From NCBI GenBank assembly GCA_031263875.1, contig JAISEX010000135.1, positions 1-6,677 of the forward strand: a DNA stretch of 6,677 nucleotides. The letters are read 5' to 3'. Under the pieces are notes generated by a model. It saw only the letters and a program-made list of their open reading frames with translations, did no database searches and was not told where the DNA came from. The position numbers and the translations under genes were made by a program. Source of the stretch: Eubacteriales Family XIII. Incertae Sedis bacterium (GTDB taxonomy: Bacteria; Bacillota; Clostridia; Peptostreptococcales; Anaerovoracaceae). Numbering within the stretch: the stretch's first letter is position 1; the number at the start of each line of letters is the position of its first letter. Below, piece by piece: positions 4,820-6,677 of this stretch.

Positions 4820-5782
4820 TTACCCGAAAAACCCCGCAATATCCTCCGGCAGCGGCGCTTCTATCGTGATGCGTTCGCCCGTGCGCGGATGCGCGAAGGT
4901 AAGGCTGCGCGCGTGTAATACCTGACGCGGCGCACAGGCCACGGTGTCCGCGTCGCCGTAGAGCGTATCGCCGAGCACGGGATGGCCGATATGCGCGAAA
5001 TGGACGCGTATCTGATGCGTGCGCCCCGTTTCGAGGATCACCTCGAGCGTCGTGTAAGCCCGCGAAATGCCGCCCGCGCCATGCGGAAGCCGCGCGCAAA
5101 CCCGGTAACGCGTCACCGACGGCGCTCCGCCCTCCGTGACGGCCCGGCGCGGCGAGCCCTCCGCTTCCAATTCAATCGGTAAATCGATAACGCCCTCATC
5201 ATTTGCAACAATGCCGTCCACCGCGGCGAGGTACTTCTTGACGGTTTCTCCCCGGCCCGCCTGCGCCGTAAAATCGTTCTGCGCGTGTGAGTTCTTCCCG
5301 ACGAGCAACACGCCCGACGTACCCATATCGAGCCGGTTGACAAAGCGCGGCTTGTAGCTTTCCCCGCGGCTTTGCATATGGGCGACGACGCCGTTCGCGA
5401 CCGTGCCGGACGGATGACCTTTTGTCGGATGCACCACCCTGCCGGGCATTTTGTTCAGCGCGAGCAGGTCATCGTCCTCGTATAACACGTCGAGGGGGAT
5501 ATCCTCAGCCTCGATATGCGTGGTTTCCGCGGGATAGACCAGCCCGATCACATCGCCCGCGGAGGCGCGGCAGACAAAGGCGGAGCGCTGCCCGTTCACG
5601 TACACGCTGCCCGAGCCGCCCGCATTCTGGGCATCCCGTATATCGTGAACGATGGAACGCATCAGCCGGCGCGACACGCCCGCGTTGTGGCGCAGCACCG
5701 CCCGCACCGTCATACCGTCCTGCTCTGGGCGCGTTTCACATATCAAATCATAGCGTGGAATCAATTCTTTCTCGTCTTCCAT
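4820..5782 (-). CDS. RluA-family pseudouridine synthase
   Basis: Converts specific uridines in RNA to pseudouridine; RluC/RluD-type members act on 23S rRNA, but the exact site cannot be assigned here. It has 320 residues from the chosen start. An S4-like RNA-binding region lies at about 15-85 (TVRAVLRHNAGVSRRLMRSI, then VYVNGQ). The catalytic domain follows, with LALNKMPGRVVHPT (107-120), the signature FVNRLDMGTSGVLLV (147-161) with catalytic Asp152, ETGRTHQIRVHFAHIGHPVL (251-270), GDTLYG (271-276) and LHA (289-291). The signature reads NRLD where HRLD is commonest. I chose ATG 5782 because AGAGAGG lies 5 nt upstream. ATGs at 5797 and 5833 lack such a site, and both would overlap the nadK end. 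It starts 20 nt after nadK stops, so the two are cotranscribed. Confidence 0.93.
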   Translation of the reverse strand: MEDEKELIPRYDLICETRPEQDGMTVRAVLRHNAGVSRRLMRSIVHDIRDAQNAGGSGSVYVNGQRSAFVCRASAGDVIGLVYPAETTHIEAEDIPLDVLYEDDDLLALNKMPGRVVHPTKGHPSGTVANGVVAHMQSRGESYKPRFVNRLDMGTSGVLLVGKNSHAQNDFTAQAGRGETVKKYLAAVDGIVANDEGVIDLPIELEAEGSPRRAVTEGGAPSVTRYRVCARLPHGAGGISRAYTTLEVILETGRTHQIRVHFAHIGHPVLGDTLYGDADTVACAPRQVLHARSLTFAHPRTGERITIEAPLPEDIAGFFG

Positions 5783-5802
5783 AGCGGCCTCTCTCATGAG
5801 AT

Positions 5803-6618
5803 TCACAAAAGTTTCTGCTTGACCGTGTCCCAAAAATCGTATTTTTTGAAGCGTAATATGGTCACGGCCTCCTCCGTAAAGCCGAGGCTGACGCCCCGCA
5901 GACCGCGGTATTCGTACTCGTCCCCGTCGACGGTCACGAGGATCTCGTCGGACTTCGGGTATTCGGGGAATATCCCGATGGTCTTATCCGGCGGGAGCAG
6001 TATCCCCGAGGTAAACGAGCGGTACGCCGTCGAGTTGATCGGCGCGATCGGCGTGAGTTGGAGCAGATCGAGGCGCGGATCGACGATGCAGCCGCCGAGC
6101 GAGTAATTGTAGGCGGTGCTGCCCGCGGGCGTGGAAACCACGACGCCGTCGCCGCAGAATTGTTCGATAAAACTATCGCCGATAAAAATATTCAGGTGAG
6201 CCGAATGCGAACGCCCGCCGCGGATAGCGATCTCGTTCAGTCCTTTCAGGCGCACGTCTTCGCCCGCCCCCTCAGCGGCGTTGATGTCAGCGTAGACTGT
6301 CCTATAAATCTGCTTCGAGTAATTCCCGCGCGCATAATTGGCGACAAACTCGTCAAGCCCCCTGCTCGACACGTCCTGAAAAAAACCGAGATGGCCGGTA
6401 TTGACGCCGGCAATGGGTATCTTCGGGAAATCGTATTCCGCGAGCATGCCGAGTAGCGCCCCGTCGCCCCCCACACACACGATCAGTTCGGCCGCCGGAT
6501 CGAAGCTGCCTGACACGGCATAACCCGCCGTTTCAAACTTCTGGCGAAGCTGCCGCATCACGCGCCGGGAACCCGGCAGGTCGTTACCCGCCAGCAGTAT
6601 CGCGCCTTTACCGTTCAT
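5803..6618 (-). CDS. nadK: NAD kinase
   Basis: Cytoplasmic ATP (or polyphosphate)-dependent kinase that phosphorylates NAD to NADP, the only route to NADP in most bacteria. It has 271 residues, normal for the short bacterial form. The diagnostic motifs are in order: VCVGGDGALLG (47-57) with GGDG 50-53, GVNTGHLGFF (71-80), LNEIAI (127-132), GDGVVVSTPAGSTAY (156-170), NYSLGG (171-176) and VTVDGD (228-233). The usual GGPIVHP reads GGCIVDP, a mild variant. The ATG at 6618 is the only start between an in-frame TAA at 6643-6645 and the first motif. Its ribosome-binding site is weak (GGGGCGG about 11 nt away), so translation may be coupled to the upstream gene. The rluA-like gene follows in the same operon. 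Confidence 0.95.
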   Translation of the reverse strand: MNGKGAILLAGNDLPGSRRVMRQLRQKFETAGYAVSGSFDPAAELIVCVGGDGALLGMLAEYDFPKIPIAGVNTGHLGFFQDVSSRGLDEFVANYARGNYSKQIYRTVYADINAAEGAGEDVRLKGLNEIAIRGGRSHSAHLNIFIGDSFIEQFCGDGVVVSTPAGSTAYNYSLGGCIVDPRLDLLQLTPIAPINSTAYRSFTSGILLPPDKTIGIFPEYPKSDEILVTVDGDEYEYRGLRGVSLGFTEEAVTILRFKKYDFWDTVKQKLL

Positions 6619-6642
6619 CGTACCGTCACCGCCCCGCTTCCG

Positions 6643-6677
6643 TTACACCAGCGCGTCGAGGCGGTCAACGAGGTCCG
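6643..6677 (-). CDS. Possible C-terminal end of an upstream gene
   Basis: The minus strand at the window edge reads DLVDRLDALV then TAA, 24 nt before the nadK start and in the same frame. The spacing suits an operon gene upstream of nadK. In many Clostridia that neighbour is an rRNA methyltransferase of the TlyA type, but ten residues cannot identify it. One other minus-strand frame also stays open to the window edge. Confidence 0.35.
   Translation of the reverse strand, partial: DLVDRLDALV

Noticed and set aside
4165..4839. A 224-codon minus-strand frame opposite the MBL-fold gene
   Set aside because: It is antisense to a protein with a complete metal-binding motif set and is arginine-rich; a shadow.
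1..6677. CRISPR array, tRNA or rRNA gene
   Set aside because: There are no regularly spaced direct repeats, no tRNA cloverleaf and no rRNA sequence on either strand that I can recognise.

Overview
The window is a roughly 60% G+C bacterial segment with five recognisable genes. A fermentative member of the Bacillota (Clostridia-like) is a plausible host. The hints are an arginine deiminase pathway, a NAD kinase next to an RluA-type pseudouridine synthase with an NRLD motif, and purine-rich ribosome-binding sites. No taxonomic marker is present, so this is inference only.

Layout: 1-766 is intergenic and holds a long, hairpin-rich repeat copy (here R1, + orientation). 767-1729 is carbamate kinase (arcC, -). 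1840-3069 is arginine deiminase (arcA, -) with a TTG start. 3070-3260 is the arcA control region, with a good promoter and perfect palindromes. About 3325-3829 is a second, diverged copy of the same repeat (R2, - orientation). 3850-4743 is a metallo-beta-lactamase-fold hydrolase (+). 4744-4819 is a short convergent gap with a terminator for the opposite strand. 4820-5782 is an RluA-family pseudouridine synthase (-). 5803-6618 is NAD kinase (-). 6643-6677 may be the last codons of a further upstream gene.

How the genes work together: arcA and arcC encode the first and last steps of ATP-yielding arginine fermentation (arginine to citrulline; carbamoyl phosphate plus ADP to ATP). The middle enzyme (ornithine carbamoyltransferase, arcB) and the arginine/ornithine antiporter (arcD) are not in the window. 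nadK and the rluA-like gene form a tight housekeeping operon. The MBL-fold gene stands alone between the two groups.

The most interesting content is not protein coding. Both long intergenic regions share short exact sequence blocks in the same order (GGTTTGGG, GGACGGCACGGG, CTTCTCGC, TTTTGT, ACGGGGACG, GCGCAAGGGAT, AGCCCGGTGGGGC, GCCCCATGCGCCCGCA). The stretches between some blocks are stem-loops whose sequences differ between copies but stay self-complementary. One pair is exactly 93 bp in both copies. This pattern suggests a family of large structured elements (RNA or folding DNA). The two copies face each other across arcC-arcA as inverted repeats.
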